Counted from the stretch's first letter, positions 38,901 to 51,310 are shown. The stretch: DNA of 64,000 nucleotides from Hondaea fermentalgiana (GCA_014084085.1 NPFB01000039.1:167967-231966), one strand, 5' to 3'. A program made the numbers and translations. Notes: generated by a model not told the origin, from the letters alone.

Positions 38901-40999
38901 GCAACAGCAAGGACCCGCGGCAGCGGCAACTGCGCGTTGCTTTGCAATGCGTTGCGCCTGTACCTGTTAGGGTCGGAGCGGCGGCTGCGCAGCGCGGAAC
39001 GGCGGACGCCCAGCTGCGTCTTGGGAGCGCGCCGGCACGCTCTGCAGCTGTTCTGGCTGCCGCTTCTTGCAGCAGCCAGCTGCTGCTGCATGTGTGCCGT
39101 CGACAGCTCGTTGGTTTCGTGCGCAAGCAGCAGCTGCAGCAGAGAGAGAGCAACGGTGCGGACCTCGAAAGACAGAGCACATCTCCTTCACCTGCAACCT
39201 CGCGCCTTCCCGAGCCCACAGTAGCAATGGCGACCGTGCGCTCCGCAGCCCGCACAGCACGCAGTGGAGCTTCCCACACCAACGCCGCCTTCCACCATGC
39301 CCATTTGCCCCAGCTGGCTGGCTCGCAGAGTGAGTGCGTGAGCGGTGGGTGCTGGGTGTGCGAGGGGCGTGTGGGCGAGCGGGAGAGAAGAGGGAGAGCG
39401 AGTGCGGCGCGGCCCGATCGCGTGAGCGGCCGGCCAGCCCCCATGGTCAGCTGCAGCGAGTGAGTGAGCGAGTGAGTACTCAGAGCGACCGGCCGCCCGC
39501 GGGTGCAGGTAGCAAGGGCGTTCGGGCGGCTTTTATCTGCTGCTGCGGCTACGGCTGCGGCGTCAGATTTCGTGAGAGCGGTTGGAGCCTTGCTTTCCCT
39601 CTCCGTCCAAAGATCCTTCTACCCATGCGTCGGCGGGCGACAGGCAGCGAATCGGGCAAGGGAAGTTCGAAGTATCGATCCCAGGCTATTTGAATGAAAT
39701 GGCAGCCAAGCCATGAATTGGCGAGCAAACCATAGGTCGATCGATCGATCATTCCGATTGATCAATTCCTTGATCGATCGATTGCTGGTTGATCGACCGA
39801 CCATTCCAACTGCGGTCCCTGAATTGCCAGCACGTTTTTTGTGCTTGCAGACCCCATTGCCACAACAATTTCGCCATTCCATGCAGTTGCCTTCCTTGCA
39901 GGCAGCGCAGGTTTGTCGCTCGCCGCTCGCGCACGACCGACCAGAAGTCTAGAGCGCTCGATCGATCGCCTCCACCTGTCTCTCTGTCAGTCTGTCTGTC
40001 TGTATGTCTGTTGACGAAGCCCGTGATTTGGAGCGAAGTCGCCTTGCCCAGCCCGCCTCGCTTGTCATTTCCCTGCCTCCCTTCGTTCGACAGTGCAGAC
40101 AAGCGAGCCCTGGCCACTTTCATATAGTACGCCTCCAATACACAAGTCAGAAAGCGAAGCAAGCCGTGCCGCGGGGCTCGAGCCAGCAAGAAAGCGGGCC
40201 CCCGAGCTTGAGCACGCAGGAACGGAAGCAAACGAACGGCTACGGCTTCGTCCAGGCTTGGTTTCGTGCAGAAGCACGAGTCTTGACGCGTAATTCGATC
40301 TCCGAGTAGCACGGAGGCTGTCCCAGGATAAGCTCCGCTCCAGCCTGCAAAAGAAGGAACAATGCCGCAAACAGTTGCCCAACCACCCATAATATGCCAG
40401 CGCGAACATCGCTCGGCAGCAGATCCGACCGAGCCCGAGCCCAACCAAACAACCAATCAAGACAAGTCCATCGAAATGAATCGCCCAAGCTGAGCCCAGC
40501 GCCTTGAACGGCGAATCGCCGCGCTCTCTCTGGCTGGCTGGCCGTAAGTCGCGTGCCTACTACTAGTATACGGTAGCTCGGCGGCGGCTGTAGTTGGTAG
40601 TTATATAGCAGCTGCAGCTACACCAGGTAGTTAGCATGGCAGCGCAGCTCTTCTTCTCATGTGCGGTCGAGCGCGACTTGGGCCCTCAAAAGTCAGCGAG
40701 GCGAGACAGCTCAACTCACGCGGTGCGGGCGTGTCGCAGGCCCTTCCCTCGCTGCCTCCGCGGGGCGCGATGCGAGCGAGAGACTCTTGCACGCAGGCCT
40801 TGGCTCGGCCGCGTGAGCGCGTATGTGTGAGCGTGCGCATGTGCGCGTGTGTAGACCCGTGGGTGCCGTGTGCGTGCGAGCGTGCGGTCACTTTTTGGCC
40901 GCGCCAGACGGCGACCGGTCGTTCGCTCACCGCTGAATCGACGGCTTGTAGGTGCCACGTACAACGGCGATGGCCGCTGCAGATTGCAGGTCGCCAACT

Positions 41000-41051
41000 C
41001 TTGCCCTTGCGCGCCGGCGGCCGTGCTTGCCCTTGCGCGCCGGCGGCCGTG
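41000..41051. repeat. Perfect 26-bp tandem duplication
   Basis: Units 41000-41025 and 41026-41051 are identical (begin cttgccctt, end ggcggccgtg). Confidence 0.9.
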
Positions 41052-42638
41052 GAAGGCACGGCCCGAAGACCTGGGTTCATTGCGGGGGTTCCGCCACGGC
41101 GTGGCGCGCGAGGTTTGGAATTCGTTCCATCTCTGCTTCCCTTCCTTTACCCCGCCAGGCCTGGCTGCGATGCAGGTCGTTTCCTTCCTGCAGTGTGTAT
41201 GAGGCGGTGCCGCAGCTCCAAGCGAAATATAATTTCGGCAGATGGAACTGAGCCACAGCGTTCAACACCCCCAAAAGGGAAACTGTGGTCCAACAATGAA
41301 ATAAAAGATTCCTTTCTTCACGCGCGATTCGACGGACGGACAGCCGTGGCCCCCTCCCCCGTCCCCTTTATCAATTTCTGTCCCCCGCTACGCTTCTGCG
41401 CGGCTTGCGCACCTCCGACAGCGCCTCCGAAGCGTCCGCCCGGGTCTGTGGAGCACAGAGACAGAATTGGTGCGTCTGTCGCGCACTGCCGCCAGTACGC
41501 ATCGTCTCCTCGCTGGTCCTTTCCCTCTTTCTTTTTTATATTCTTTCTTCGCTTCTGCCCCGAGTCTCTTGCTCTGTCCTGCGCATTCTGTCCTGCGCTT
41601 TCTGGCAAACGCTTGCCCGACTCGAAAGCCGGCCGCAGCGGTATTCCAGTTCGAGCGGGCCAACCAGCCACTCAATCGACCAAGCAATCAAAGCATCGTA
41701 TGAGCGCAGCGACGCAGCCAATCGGCAAGAACAGCCCCACGCGCAAGTCGAGTTGAAGCGGTGCAAGGCAGTGGTTGGGCAGTCAGCCAGAGCGGTTGGC
41801 TCGCGCCTTTGCCGTCCAGCAATCGAGCGCAAAATGCGCCGCACGACTGTGGCGTTCGTCGGCGTAGAGAACCCCCGACGTCACCGACGCTGCGGGAGGA
41901 GAGAAGCCTACACAAGAAAGTTGTGGGGCTGTGCTGCTTGTGCCGCTGCCGACCGTGACTGGAGGCGTGTGCGGCCGGCCGCCCCGGCGTTTGCGCGCGA
42001 AGAGCGAGCTTTCGGTTGACATGCTTGCTTGCGGACCCGCGAGCACAGCACGCTCGTTCCCATCCTGACCGACCCACGAGCTGTGAGACGAGGCGCGCGC
42101 ATGGTGGCTGCAGCCAGATGCAATTGGCAGGTGATCGACGCGAAAGATGTGCAAATGAGCAATTTTCCCATGCCTCGCCTCTGGCCGGACAGGAGATGCA
42201 GCAGCGTTGGCCCGGACGGGGCGGTCTTGTTCTTTGCTGAGCCAATGCGCAGGCGTCTGGTTCGCTGGCCCCACCCCCGAACAGACGCGGGAGGGACACG
42301 CCTGCAGCAGTCTCTGTGTCCGTCCTACTCCCTCCCAACGCCACTTGCGAGGCAGCCCGGCCGCCCACCTTCCGTCTCTGCCCGGCCAGGACGCGATGTG
42401 GGCAACCGTGAATGGATGCGACGGCGGATGGCGCAACGCGAATGGACAGTCATTTTCCTTTTCAGAATAAAACCTTTTTACTTCTTCGTTTTCATCTATT
42501 TTTTAACTCGGGCCCGGCTTCTAGGTAGTACGTACACGCGCTCTTCCACTTAATTCCCGGTCTCCTGAAGGCCGTCCATGGCCAGTGGCAAGAACCGTAG
42601 CAGCAGCAGCAGCGAGCTTGCTCGCGTGCTTGGACACT

Positions 42639-42709
42639 GCTTGCTTGCTTGCTTGCTTACCTGCTTGCTTGTTTGCTTGTTTGCTTGTTTGCTTGCTTGC
42701 TTGCTTGCC
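42639..42709. repeat. (GCTT)n / (GTTT) microsatellite
   Basis: About 70 bp of GCTT units with periodic GTTT substitutions (gcttgttt every 8 bp), so a higher-order 8-bp unit overlies the 4-bp one. Confidence 0.9.
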
Positions 42710-45700
42710 AGGCTGACACGAGCCCAGGCATACTCACGACTGCCGTGCCTCGCCTCGCCTCGCCTAGCCTCGCTTTTGCTTCGCGCAGTCGGCGACGGAC
42801 GGCCTGCGCGTGTGCGTGCGGCCTCGGCCCGGACAGCAGCCAGCTGCCAGCCCTGGCTACCGCAGAAGGAGCAGTGAATGCAAGCGGGGAAAGCGAAGGC
42901 GGCGGCCCGTGCAGAGCAGGTGAGTCAGTACTCGATGAGGCCGCGAAAGCGAAAAGGGGACCGCGATGGCCGCCCAGGACACTCGCGCGAGGAGCGCCGA
43001 CAGCGGCCGGACGACAGAACGAAGGACGAAGAGAACGGATGACAGCTGGAGCGCGAAGTCAGTGCCAGCGGGCTGGCCGGGCGCCTGCTTGAGGTGAGGA
43101 TGGCTCGGCGAGCCAGGGCGCATTGATCGGTGCAGCCCATGCCAGCCTTTAACGGGCTGGAAGCCAAACAAGCAGGCTGCAGAAAGTGGGGTGCTGCGGG
43201 TCCATGTGGAACGCCAAGACCTCAATGTGGGAGGCTGCGGGCCACAGCAGACAGGGGGGCGAGCGAGCCGTGGCCGGCTGTGGGCCAGAGGGCGAGCCGG
43301 CCGCTGGCGGTTTTCGTCGAAGCCAATGCGGCCGAGGCGACTCGCCTCGCGACGCAAGGCCGTGCAAGGCCATGCGACCCCCGGCGTCGGGCAGCTTTCG
43401 TTCTGGGGCGCGCGGCGGCGAGGCGCCGGAGATCGCGCCGCCTGCCGAGCGAAAGCGCCCACGCCTTTCCGGGATCGAGACAGCGAGAAGACTGATTGCG
43501 CCACGACGGCCACTTCTGCGTGCAAAATCGCCTTGATTCATTCGCGGCGAGCGACCGGGCGGCGTATACAAAGAATAGGAATGGAGAGGTAGGAAAGGAA
43601 AGGGAGAGAAAGGAGCGGGAAACCTGCTAGTACTAGTAAAATGACACCGGCGGCCAATCGCAGACAGTTGCTTGCGAGGAAGGCAGCGGCCAGCGCGACA
43701 ACAACCCTGCGACTGCGAGCGCCGCCATCCGAGACTCACCCACTCCTCGAAGCGATAGATAAAAGAATGCGATAAGTCACAGCACCGGGCGGTGAGCTGC
43801 TCTGTATTCTGGTCTGTGGCTGACCTGGACCTGCGTCTCGGGAATGAATATAAAACTCTGCCATTGTTTGCCAACTTCTGTTTGTGAACTTGCGGTGCAT
43901 CCATCCACGTCTGTCATAATCAGTACCAGTAGTGGAATGATCATCTGTTTGTGGCGGCCATAGCCAGAGTGATTCGCTGGCGGTGATTGAACCTAGGCCT
44001 GGGCCTATTTCTAACAGTAAAACTGCCTTCCTTCATTCTTTCCTTCGTTGGTCCATCCACCCCGTGCATATTCATCTGTCCAGGGCAGACAGACCCCGAG
44101 CCGCGTCGAGCATGCACGCGGCAGCTGCGCCCGCGCGGCGTCGGGACGGAGGCCCGCGGGCGCCCGTCGAGGGCGCGCCCTCACGTTGGCTGTCGGGGCT
44201 AGCTGCTACGGCGACGCCGCGCAAGAGCCCGCCCATCAACCAGGTGTTTGCTCCTCTTTCCGTGGGGATGACGACCTCGCCACGAGACGCAGAGAAAAAA
44301 CAGCCTGCGTCGCCGGAGCAAGACTTGAACTCGCCCGTACGGCGCCGCGGGGGGCAGGAGCAGGAGCGCTAGCCTGTGCGTTCCTTGCCTGCTTCATAGA
44401 ACTGACTTCTCGCGTAGGTAGCGTCATGGCTTTGCTCTGCACATTTGCTCTTCGGCTTCGATCCTGACGCAACTCGTGAAAAGTGGCCAAACTGGCTGCA
44501 GAGAAACCAAAGCAGGAAAATAGACGAAAGGACAAAGACGCCGCTTCAAAGAGGCAAACACGACCATTCTTTTGCGTTGAGATCCCTTCTTTCTTTCAAT
44601 GTAGAGATCCAAAATGGTCTTGTATACTGCATTATCACATTTCCGTCAAAGAAGAAGAAAAGAAAAAAGAGGTAGGTGTCTGCGCCGTGGGTCTTCCTGA
44701 CTTTGCCGGATGTATATACAACCTAGGATGCGTAGGCTGGTTTATTTGTCTCCTCTTTCGTCTCGTCATCCGTGAATCAAGCTTCTCTCAATAAGATCAA
44801 CAACCAAGCCCCCCCCCGCCCCCTCCTCTGCCCATCGCTGCCATTTTCAAACATACTGGCATCCTGCGTGCGCCAAGCAGCCTCGCTTGGTAGATCACAT
44901 CGCCTCAAGGATCTCCTATCGGAAGTTTCCCCAATTGCGAGCATGAAATCTAATCTTCCGGACTGCCGTGCCGTGTCTTGTCGATAAAATCCTCCCGCAC
45001 CTCTAGACCAAATTACACCTTGCTGCTATCAGCAGCACCGAGATACTCGAGAAGACAACCAGGACCACACAATAGGCGCCCAACCCCTCCGCGCAGCCGG
45101 CTTATCGCTGTATCGCGATGAAATCCATCACACTGGACACTGCGGTATAACGATTAATATAGGCATCCCAGCGCCGCGGGTTCCCAAGCCCAGGCCGGGC
45201 GAGGAAGGGGGCGCCCGTGCTTCCCGCGCGCCCCTCGCTGTCGCGGAGCTCGCGCCGAGTTAATCACGGCTGCTTCGCGATGGCCAACGCGCTGCCGCTG
45301 GACCGACCGTCCTCGTAAACAACACTGGTGACTGACTGTGGGTTGGCAGAGCGCGGACGGTGGGTCGATCTCGTTTGGCCCAAGAGACCGTCCAGGCCAA
45401 GATGCCGGACATGCATCACGATCGACAGACAGGTGGTTCTCTGCGCAGCCAAGACTTGAGGCGCGCTTGCTTTTGCCGAACCTGCTTGCGGCGCCGCGCA
45501 ACGCAGGACATCTCTTGGTTGCCTGCTATCTTGGGTTCTCTCACGAGCGCGAGGAGGGCCGCTCGCCCAATCTTCCCCGGCCAAGACCAGGTCCGTACTG
45601 GCCCACCGGTCGTTGTCGAGTGTCCGGAGGGAGACAGCGTAGCCTGCAAGCTTGCCGTCGAGGCCGCGTTCGCGACAAAATTATATCTGTGCCAACAGTC

Positions 45701-46478
45701 AGATGGCCTCACACACCTTCGTTGCACCAGCCACGCGGCCGGCATGACTCGTAGTCAAGTGCAACAACCCCTTGATGCGCCATAAGATGTAAGTTGCCCC
45801 AGCCGGTCAGGCCCCGGCCAAATAGCCGACCTGCCACTTCGCCACAGCGGCTGCGGCACGCAAATGAACTGGCTCTGCTGTAGATGTGAAACTCGTTGCT
45901 TGGCGCGTGGCATCAAAAGCCTTCCGATCCCAGTAACAGTGAGTCACACCGGTGGCGGCGTCGACCTCTTTCGTCGTTGTAACATGGTCACCGCGTCCCG
46001 AGCAGTCCTGTTCGACCGAGCGCGGTCCTGCTCGACTGCTGTGCCGTGGCGGCGAGACCAACGCATCCTCGACAACTCGGCATCTCTCTCTCTCGGGACA
46101 CCGTCAATATCGCGCGCGCGGGCGCGCACTAAAGTCCGGCATCTTTTCTCCCTCTTTGCAAGGTTGAGCTGAGCACGGACACCGGCGAGGCGAGGCGAGG
46201 CAAGGCCAGATCGTGCGCCGCACTGGCCTCATCAAAGGTAGCGAATGGCTCGGGCCACCAACGCATGGCTGAGGTAGGTCGGTATAGTAGGCGGGCGTGT
46301 GAGTGTCGATAAAGACGTGTGCTGTGCAGAGATTTCTGGCGCCATGCAACGTGGACGCTCCGTGACTCGCCCGCCTGGCCAGGCCTGGCCAGCCAGAATG
46401 AAGTCCGCCCTCTCCGCCTGTTTGGAAGGGCTGCCATGCGCGCTGACCATGTCGTTCTCGTGGACGGCCTCTGCCCAG

Positions 46479-46528
46479 GCCATTTGCAGCGTGCGCTGAC
46501 GCCATTTGCAGCGTGCGCTGACGCCATT
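46479..46528. repeat. 22-bp tandem duplication gccatttgcagc...
   Basis: Two identical units (46479-46500, 46501-46522) plus the first six bases of a third. Confidence 0.9.
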
Positions 46529-47151
46529 CGCTTGAGCCGTCCGCTGGCCAGCAAATCGAACAACCACTGGGACGGCAAGGGCAGAAATTCCTCTCCTGTA
46601 CATTCTTGACAAGGCGCGGACGCTAGTGTGCTTGGTCGGCGTGGCGAGTCTGCACATGCTACGCGAACCCGCGCACGCTCAGGCACGAGCCCTCAATTGA
46701 CGGGCTCGGCGGCCTGCAAGGGCAAGGGCGATAGCAAGAAGCTGGGTTGAGAGAACGTCCATGTCTCGCGCCGGTCGCGACGGCCTACGGACTAAGCTAT
46801 CACGGCTTGCCGATCGCATTCGTGGTAGCGACCGCTCGAAGTAGCCTGAGCGAGCACCTCGCCACGCGCAACAAGCTGACAGGCAGGACGGCCCCCGCCA
46901 CGTCAGAGGCGGTCTGCCGGACGCTGTCCAGCTGGGGGAGAGATTTCGTTCAATTGCAACGCCTGCCGGGGCTGGCGGTGTCGGTCTTTGTCGATTGCGC
47001 AGCATTATCGCCCAGCAAGGCTATAAAGGTGGCTGAAAAGGGGAATCAAGGGTTTGCGCGCAGTAGTAGGAAGGCAACCTCGGCTAGGCCGTTCTTTCTC
47101 TCCTGTGTCAAATGGGTGTCCTTCATCCTCGGAAGAGCGATTAAAGAGCAC

Positions 47152-47461
47152 GCCTCTGGTTTTCTGTGAGACGATCCGCCTCGCTCCCTTCCGCTGGCTG
47201 ATCACTCACCGCTTGTGAGGCTCGTGTCACGTTATCGATAAGAACCACCGGGGGGATTCGGGGGGTCCATCGTAAAACGAGGGCAGCAAGGCCGCCTCTG
47301 GTTTTGATGTGTTGACGGAGGCTCTGTGAGACGATCCACCTCGCTGCGGCAGGCCCTTCCGCTCGCTGATCGCTCGCCGCTTGCCAGGCTCGTGTCACGT
47401 CATCAATAAGAACCACCGAGAGGATTCGGGGTGTCCACCGTAAAGCGAGGGCAGCGAGGCG
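47152..47461. repeat. Diverged tandem duplication of about 140-168 bp
   Basis: Copy 1 (about 47152-47293) and copy 2 (about 47294-47461) share gcctctggtttt, tgtgagacgatcc, ggctcgtgtcacg, agaaccaccg and cgagggcagc-agg in the same order. Copy 2 has an extra ~20 bp near its start. Substitutions are spread throughout, so this is an old duplication. Confidence 0.85.
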
Positions 47462-47690
47462 AGAGTGGTTTCGGGTTCGGTCGGAAAATTCAGGTTGTGA
47501 GCTGACTTCGGCTGTCTATCATTATTCTTTTATGAGCAGAGGTCCTCGTAGCAGGATCGTGCGTCTCGTCATGATTGCAAAGAGACCTTTGCTTCCTTCG
47601 CTTGGGCGAATGGCCAAAATGGATATACTTAGTGGGTATTAATTAGCAGTAAGATAGACAAGACCGAAGTCCGAACTCTTGCCAAAGCAA

Positions 47691-48018
47691 GAAGCTAGAA
47701 GGCTCTTCTGGTCGTTTGGCCCGAGCTAGCGGATCATGGGTGAGCTCGTTTAGCTGTCTTCGCTCCCGCAACTTGTCTTGTCACTTGTCGGCAGTCCAGT
47801 CTTGGGCTCGTCTGACCGTCTGATCCATGCGCATTAGCATAGTCAGCATCGGATATTTGTCAGAGCAGAAGAAGCTACAAGGCGCCTTTGGTCAACTGGA
47901 CTGAGCTAACGAATCATAGAATAGCTCGCTTAGCTGTAACCTGCCATGTCACGTGTCGGCACGCTAGTATGCGGCTCTTCTGGCCATTTGATCAGCAGAT
48001 ATTAACATCGAGGCAGAT
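47691..48018. repeat. Diverged tandem duplication, 180-bp period
   Basis: gaagctagaagg at 47691 pairs with gaagctacaagg at 47871. Shared blocks in order are gagcta-cg-atcat, agctcg-ttagctgt, tgtcac-tgtcggca, ggctc-tctg and tgatc--gc--attaacat. A weaker third copy may precede at about 47600-47690. The second copy ends near the 3' end of the SAM gene. Confidence 0.75.
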
Positions 48019-48197
48019 AAACCAGCAACAAGAATCTTAGTTTGGCACCACCTCGCGAAGACAACGTGTGATTCCCAGAGGAAATCACCAGGTGAAAGGA
48101 AAAAAAGGTGCGAAAGAAGCGATAAAAAGTTGGCAAAAAGCGCAAAAACAACTGGATTTGATGAATACAAAAAAGTGTGTGTATGTGAGCGTGGTGG

Positions 48198-49223
48198 TCA
48201 GATCTGAATAGCGAGATCGTTCTCGTCGAAATTCGGCGTAAAAGAAACAGAGCGTTGATGGTGATGGTGGTGCGAAGAGACAATGGTCGTCTCTCGGTTT
48301 TCCTTGGTCCTATGTCGCCTTGACCTCGATCCTTTTCGTGAACGCGAGTGACTCGAGCGTCGACGGCCAGAGTCAGTTACTGACTCAGAGGAAGAATCGG
48401 GACTTAGCTCTGAATCGCACGAGACAGCAGAGCACAGGGGCGAAGCCGGCTCCCCTCGGCCTGGCGAGTGCGCATGAGCTGCCCCGCCCTGAAGAATCTC
48501 GCCGCGCAAGAGCCTGCGAATGGCCTTGACCAGTACCATGGTTTGGATTTCGGTGAGTTTCATGACGCGTCGCAGCGTTTGGTGATCGAGATGTGGAAGG
48601 AGTGTGCCGTTGACAGCGTGCTCGCGAAAGTGCTCGTGAAGATGACCAAGATTGATGGTTTCGAGCCAGCCGCGAATTTCCGGGGGACCCCAGTCGAGAA
48701 AGTTGCCCTGCTCCAGGTAATATCCAATTTTGCGCGCGCGCTCCACAGAGTGCCACAGGCTTTCGAGGACGAGTTCGGACTCACCGAGCTCTCCAACATG
48801 CAATCGTGATGCGAACTCGGCCTTGGTGAGCCGGAACAAGACGCTACCGTGCACGGCGGCGCTCTGAAATCTTCCAATGAGCTGCTCAAGACCACGATTT
48901 GCCAGCCACTGCATCACGCCCGTGCAGTTCCACTCCCATTGTGTGTAGTCAATGAGCTTGTACTTGAGATCAATGAGAGCAAGGCGCAGCGACACTTCGT
49001 GAAGCGGGTTGTTGATGCCAAGGCAGCGTTCGAATTGGTCTCGTCGCAAATCAATCAGGGTCGGCCCATCGACACCGTTCTCGAGAAACCTCGGAACATA
49101 CTCTGCAAGTCCAATGAGGTTGAGCCACGAGGCTACCATTGGCGAGGACCAGAACATGGCCTGGCTTTCAATGCGGGCTGTGCCCGTGGCTGCCGCGAGT
49201 GGCTTGCTGCAGCTGACCCCCAT
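48198..49223 (-). CDS. Triple-SAM-domain protein, probably N-myristoylated
   Basis: 341 residues from the ATG at 49223. The N-terminus MGVSCSKP fits N-myristoylation (Gly2, Ser6) with a palmitoylatable Cys5, so membrane attachment is likely. Three SAM domains follow at about 29-86 (VASWLNLIGLAEYVPRFLEN), 101-160 (VMQWLANRGLEQLIGRF) and 181-239 (IRGWLETINLGHLHEHFREH), each with the W-L...G-L...F pattern. The C-terminal 100 residues are S/R/H-rich, with an SR-like stretch and five histidines near 318. SAM domains form head-to-tail polymers or bind partners; three in a row recalls liprins and SARM1-type oligomerisers, but no TIR or other enzyme domain is present. Likely a membrane-linked scaffold. 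A single exon, isolated by the gene-free tract on its 3' side. Confidence 0.85.
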   Translation of the reverse strand: MGVSCSKPLAAATGTARIESQAMFWSSPMVASWLNLIGLAEYVPRFLENGVDGPTLIDLRRDQFERCLGINNPLHEVSLRLALIDLKYKLIDYTQWEWNCTGVMQWLANRGLEQLIGRFQSAAVHGSVLFRLTKAEFASRLHVGELGESELVLESLWHSVERARKIGYYLEQGNFLDWGPPEIRGWLETINLGHLHEHFREHAVNGTLLPHLDHQTLRRVMKLTEIQTMVLVKAIRRLLRGEILQGGAAHAHSPGRGEPASPLCSAVSCDSELSPDSSSESVTDSGRRRSSHSRSRKGSRSRRHRTKENRETTIVSSHHHHHQRSVSFTPNFDENDLAIQI

Positions 49224-49506
49224 ATTAACAATTCTCTCGTGCTCGTTTCCGATCTGTTACTGCTGCTGCTCCTACTCGTGCTGCTGCTACTACAAAGCAA
49301 CGAAAGAGCAGATCAATCGTGAATGGAGAACAAACAACCCAGATGCAAGCTCTTGCGTGCGGTTCGCAGATACGTGGACCACCCACCCAGAAGCAGCCAA
49401 GGCGAACTTGGAATGGGTGAGATGAATAAATGGAGAAAGCGTGAGAATGAGAGAGCGAGGAATAGAAGGGCCGCTTGCCGCACTCGCCTCGTACGAGCTG
49501 ACACTG

Positions 49507-49525
49507 CCCCCCCCCCCCCCCCCCC
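49507..49525. repeat. Homopolymer C19
   Basis: Nineteen Cs about 290 bp upstream of the SAM gene start; i-motif/G-quadruplex capable and error-prone. Confidence 0.9.
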
Positions 49526-51280
49526 TTCCCCTCTCCTTCTCCCCTTTTTCGTATCTCAACTTCACCCTTGACGATGGCGCTCCCGAAGATCTAGCAGCCA
49601 GTTCACCGGCTTGCCGCTGCTCTCGAGCAGCTCGAGTTCGCCTTTTCCGGGCGAGGGCACCCCCGAGACGTCGGCGTCTCGGCTCGCGCCGCCGCCACAC
49701 AAGAGCAGCGGACGTGCGCCGGCAAGAAAGAACTACAGGCGCCTCGAGTCGGCAGCGCAGCCTGGGTCTCTTGGCTGCCACGCGCAGCGCGTGCTGGGCG
49801 GACCTTCACGGCGTCCGACCGCGTGACTGACTGCCTGCCTGCCTGCCTGTCTTTCTTGGGTTGGTTCGCTTTGTTAGGCCCTCGGTTGAGAGCGCCTCGC
49901 CTGGTTCGTTCGTTCGTTCGCCCGAGAGCGCGACGAAGCGCGCGACCCTCGCCAGCGACGCGAGCGTGGCAGCCGCCCGCCCGCCTCGAGCGCAGGCCCG
50001 ATCGGCACAGCGAGCGTCGGCGGCGAGCCCTTCAGCGCCGAGCACGCGCCCGCGCGCCCGTGCGCAGGCGTCGCGAGATGGCCAAGATGGACTCGGGCGC
50101 GTGCGCCAAGCAAGTCGAGACGCGCAGGGTAGGTAGGGTGTGTGCTGCTCTCGCTCTCGCGCTCGCGCTCGTGCTCGTGCTCAGGCTCGCGTCTCGGGTC
50201 TGATCTGGTCTGCGTTGCAGCCGCGCTGCGCTGCGCCTGCGCCTGCTGCCGCCCTACGCCAGCTCGCTAGCGGCAGTCGAGGTCCGCTGCGTTTTGCTGC
50301 TCGCGAGCCGAGCTCGAGTGAAACGATGCGCAGAATGCAGGTTTGGCGAGGCCTCGCTCCGCTCGAGAGTCGTAGGCTGCGCACGAGAGACCCGCGGCTA
50401 TTGCCAGCGACGCGAGCGCAGAGGATGCCGGCGAAGAGCCTCGCGCCCGGGCCAAGTCGGCTCGAGTTCGCGCTGCGAGCGAGTGAGCGAGCGAGCGAGC
50501 GAGGTTGTGGCCGTCGAAAACCGGCAAGAACTTTGATGATTGATTGGCCAATGGAGGCGGCCGGCAGGAAGTCGTTTCCCGAACGAATGAATTCGAGGGT
50601 TTCTTTGCCAGGCTGCTCACGTTAGCTTGCTTACTTGCTTGTTCGCTTTTTTTCTCGAGCACGGCGCGAAACAGCAGTGGGGAAGGAAGGAGAGGAAACG
50701 AGAAAGGCCGCACCGCACTTCGATCCGGTCATGCGGCCAGCGAGCCTGAGGAGACCAAGCAGGCTCACGAGCGGGCGAACAGGAGGGAGGTTTCGTCTCG
50801 CCTCGCCTCACGCCCAAATCAGACCTCGACTCTAACCCTCGATGCTGCCGCGCGACCGTCTGGACGCAAACGTCTGATTCTCGACACAGGACTCGAACGG
50901 TGCCCCGGCACTGATGTGAGTCGAAGCGATCGATCGATCGATCGGATCTCGGCGCGTCTCGTCGCCCGCCACCTCTCTCTCGCACATCACCATTCTCCAT
51001 CAAATCCGCTCTCGGCTCGTACCGGACCTCCATCTTCGATGAATGACACGATGCACGCTAACACGCGTAGAACACCGGGCTCAACGAAACCGTCGCGACG
51101 CCAGTGCAGACAGCCTAGATACGTCCCTCCCCACCGCCGCGAAGTTCTCGTTGAGCACACACGCGCTCACACACCTTTGCGTGCAGTGGCGGGCGAGCGC
51201 GCCGTAGGCCAGTGCATGTCTTTTGGGAAAGAAGAAGGTGATGATGATGATGATGGCGATGACGGCAGCCCAAAAGGAAG

Positions 51281-51310
51281 GCAAAGCAAAGCAAAGCAAA
51301 GCAAAGCGCT
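51281..51310. repeat. (AAAGC)n tandem repeat
   Basis: About five AAAGC units, 150 bp before the nucleotidase ATG. Confidence 0.9.

Larger units (their letters stand above)
36901..47150. other. Gene-free tract, right part
   Basis: This continues the previous tract with no supportable gene. Composition varies: AT-richer pockets at about 37210-37440, 38100-38560 and 43800-45050 lie between GC-rich parts. Repeats include GATC/ATTG runs (39735-39800), a 26-bp duplication (41000-41051), (GCTT)n (42639-42709) and a 22-bp duplication (46479-46522). The longest frames (for example 40659-41756) are arginine/alanine-rich without domains and are matched by equally long frames on the other strand. No tRNA, rRNA or transposase sequence was recognised by eye. 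Confidence 0.55.

Noticed and set aside
40659..41756. 365-codon open frame in the gene-free tract
   Set aside because: Arginine/alanine/serine-rich with no domain; long frames on the other strand and other phases overlap it, and GC-rich DNA has few stops. Same verdict for 30912-31793, 33268-33651 and 37456-38100.
44280..44345. tRNA-like ttgaactcgcccgtacgg segment
   Set aside because: Resembles the T-arm of a minus-strand tRNA, but I could not fold an acceptor stem and anticodon arm around it. A tRNAscan run would decide.
28840..48197. Transposon or retroelement in the gene-free tract
   Set aside because: I looked for reverse-transcriptase, integrase or transposase motifs, long terminal repeats and terminal inverted repeats and found none by eye.
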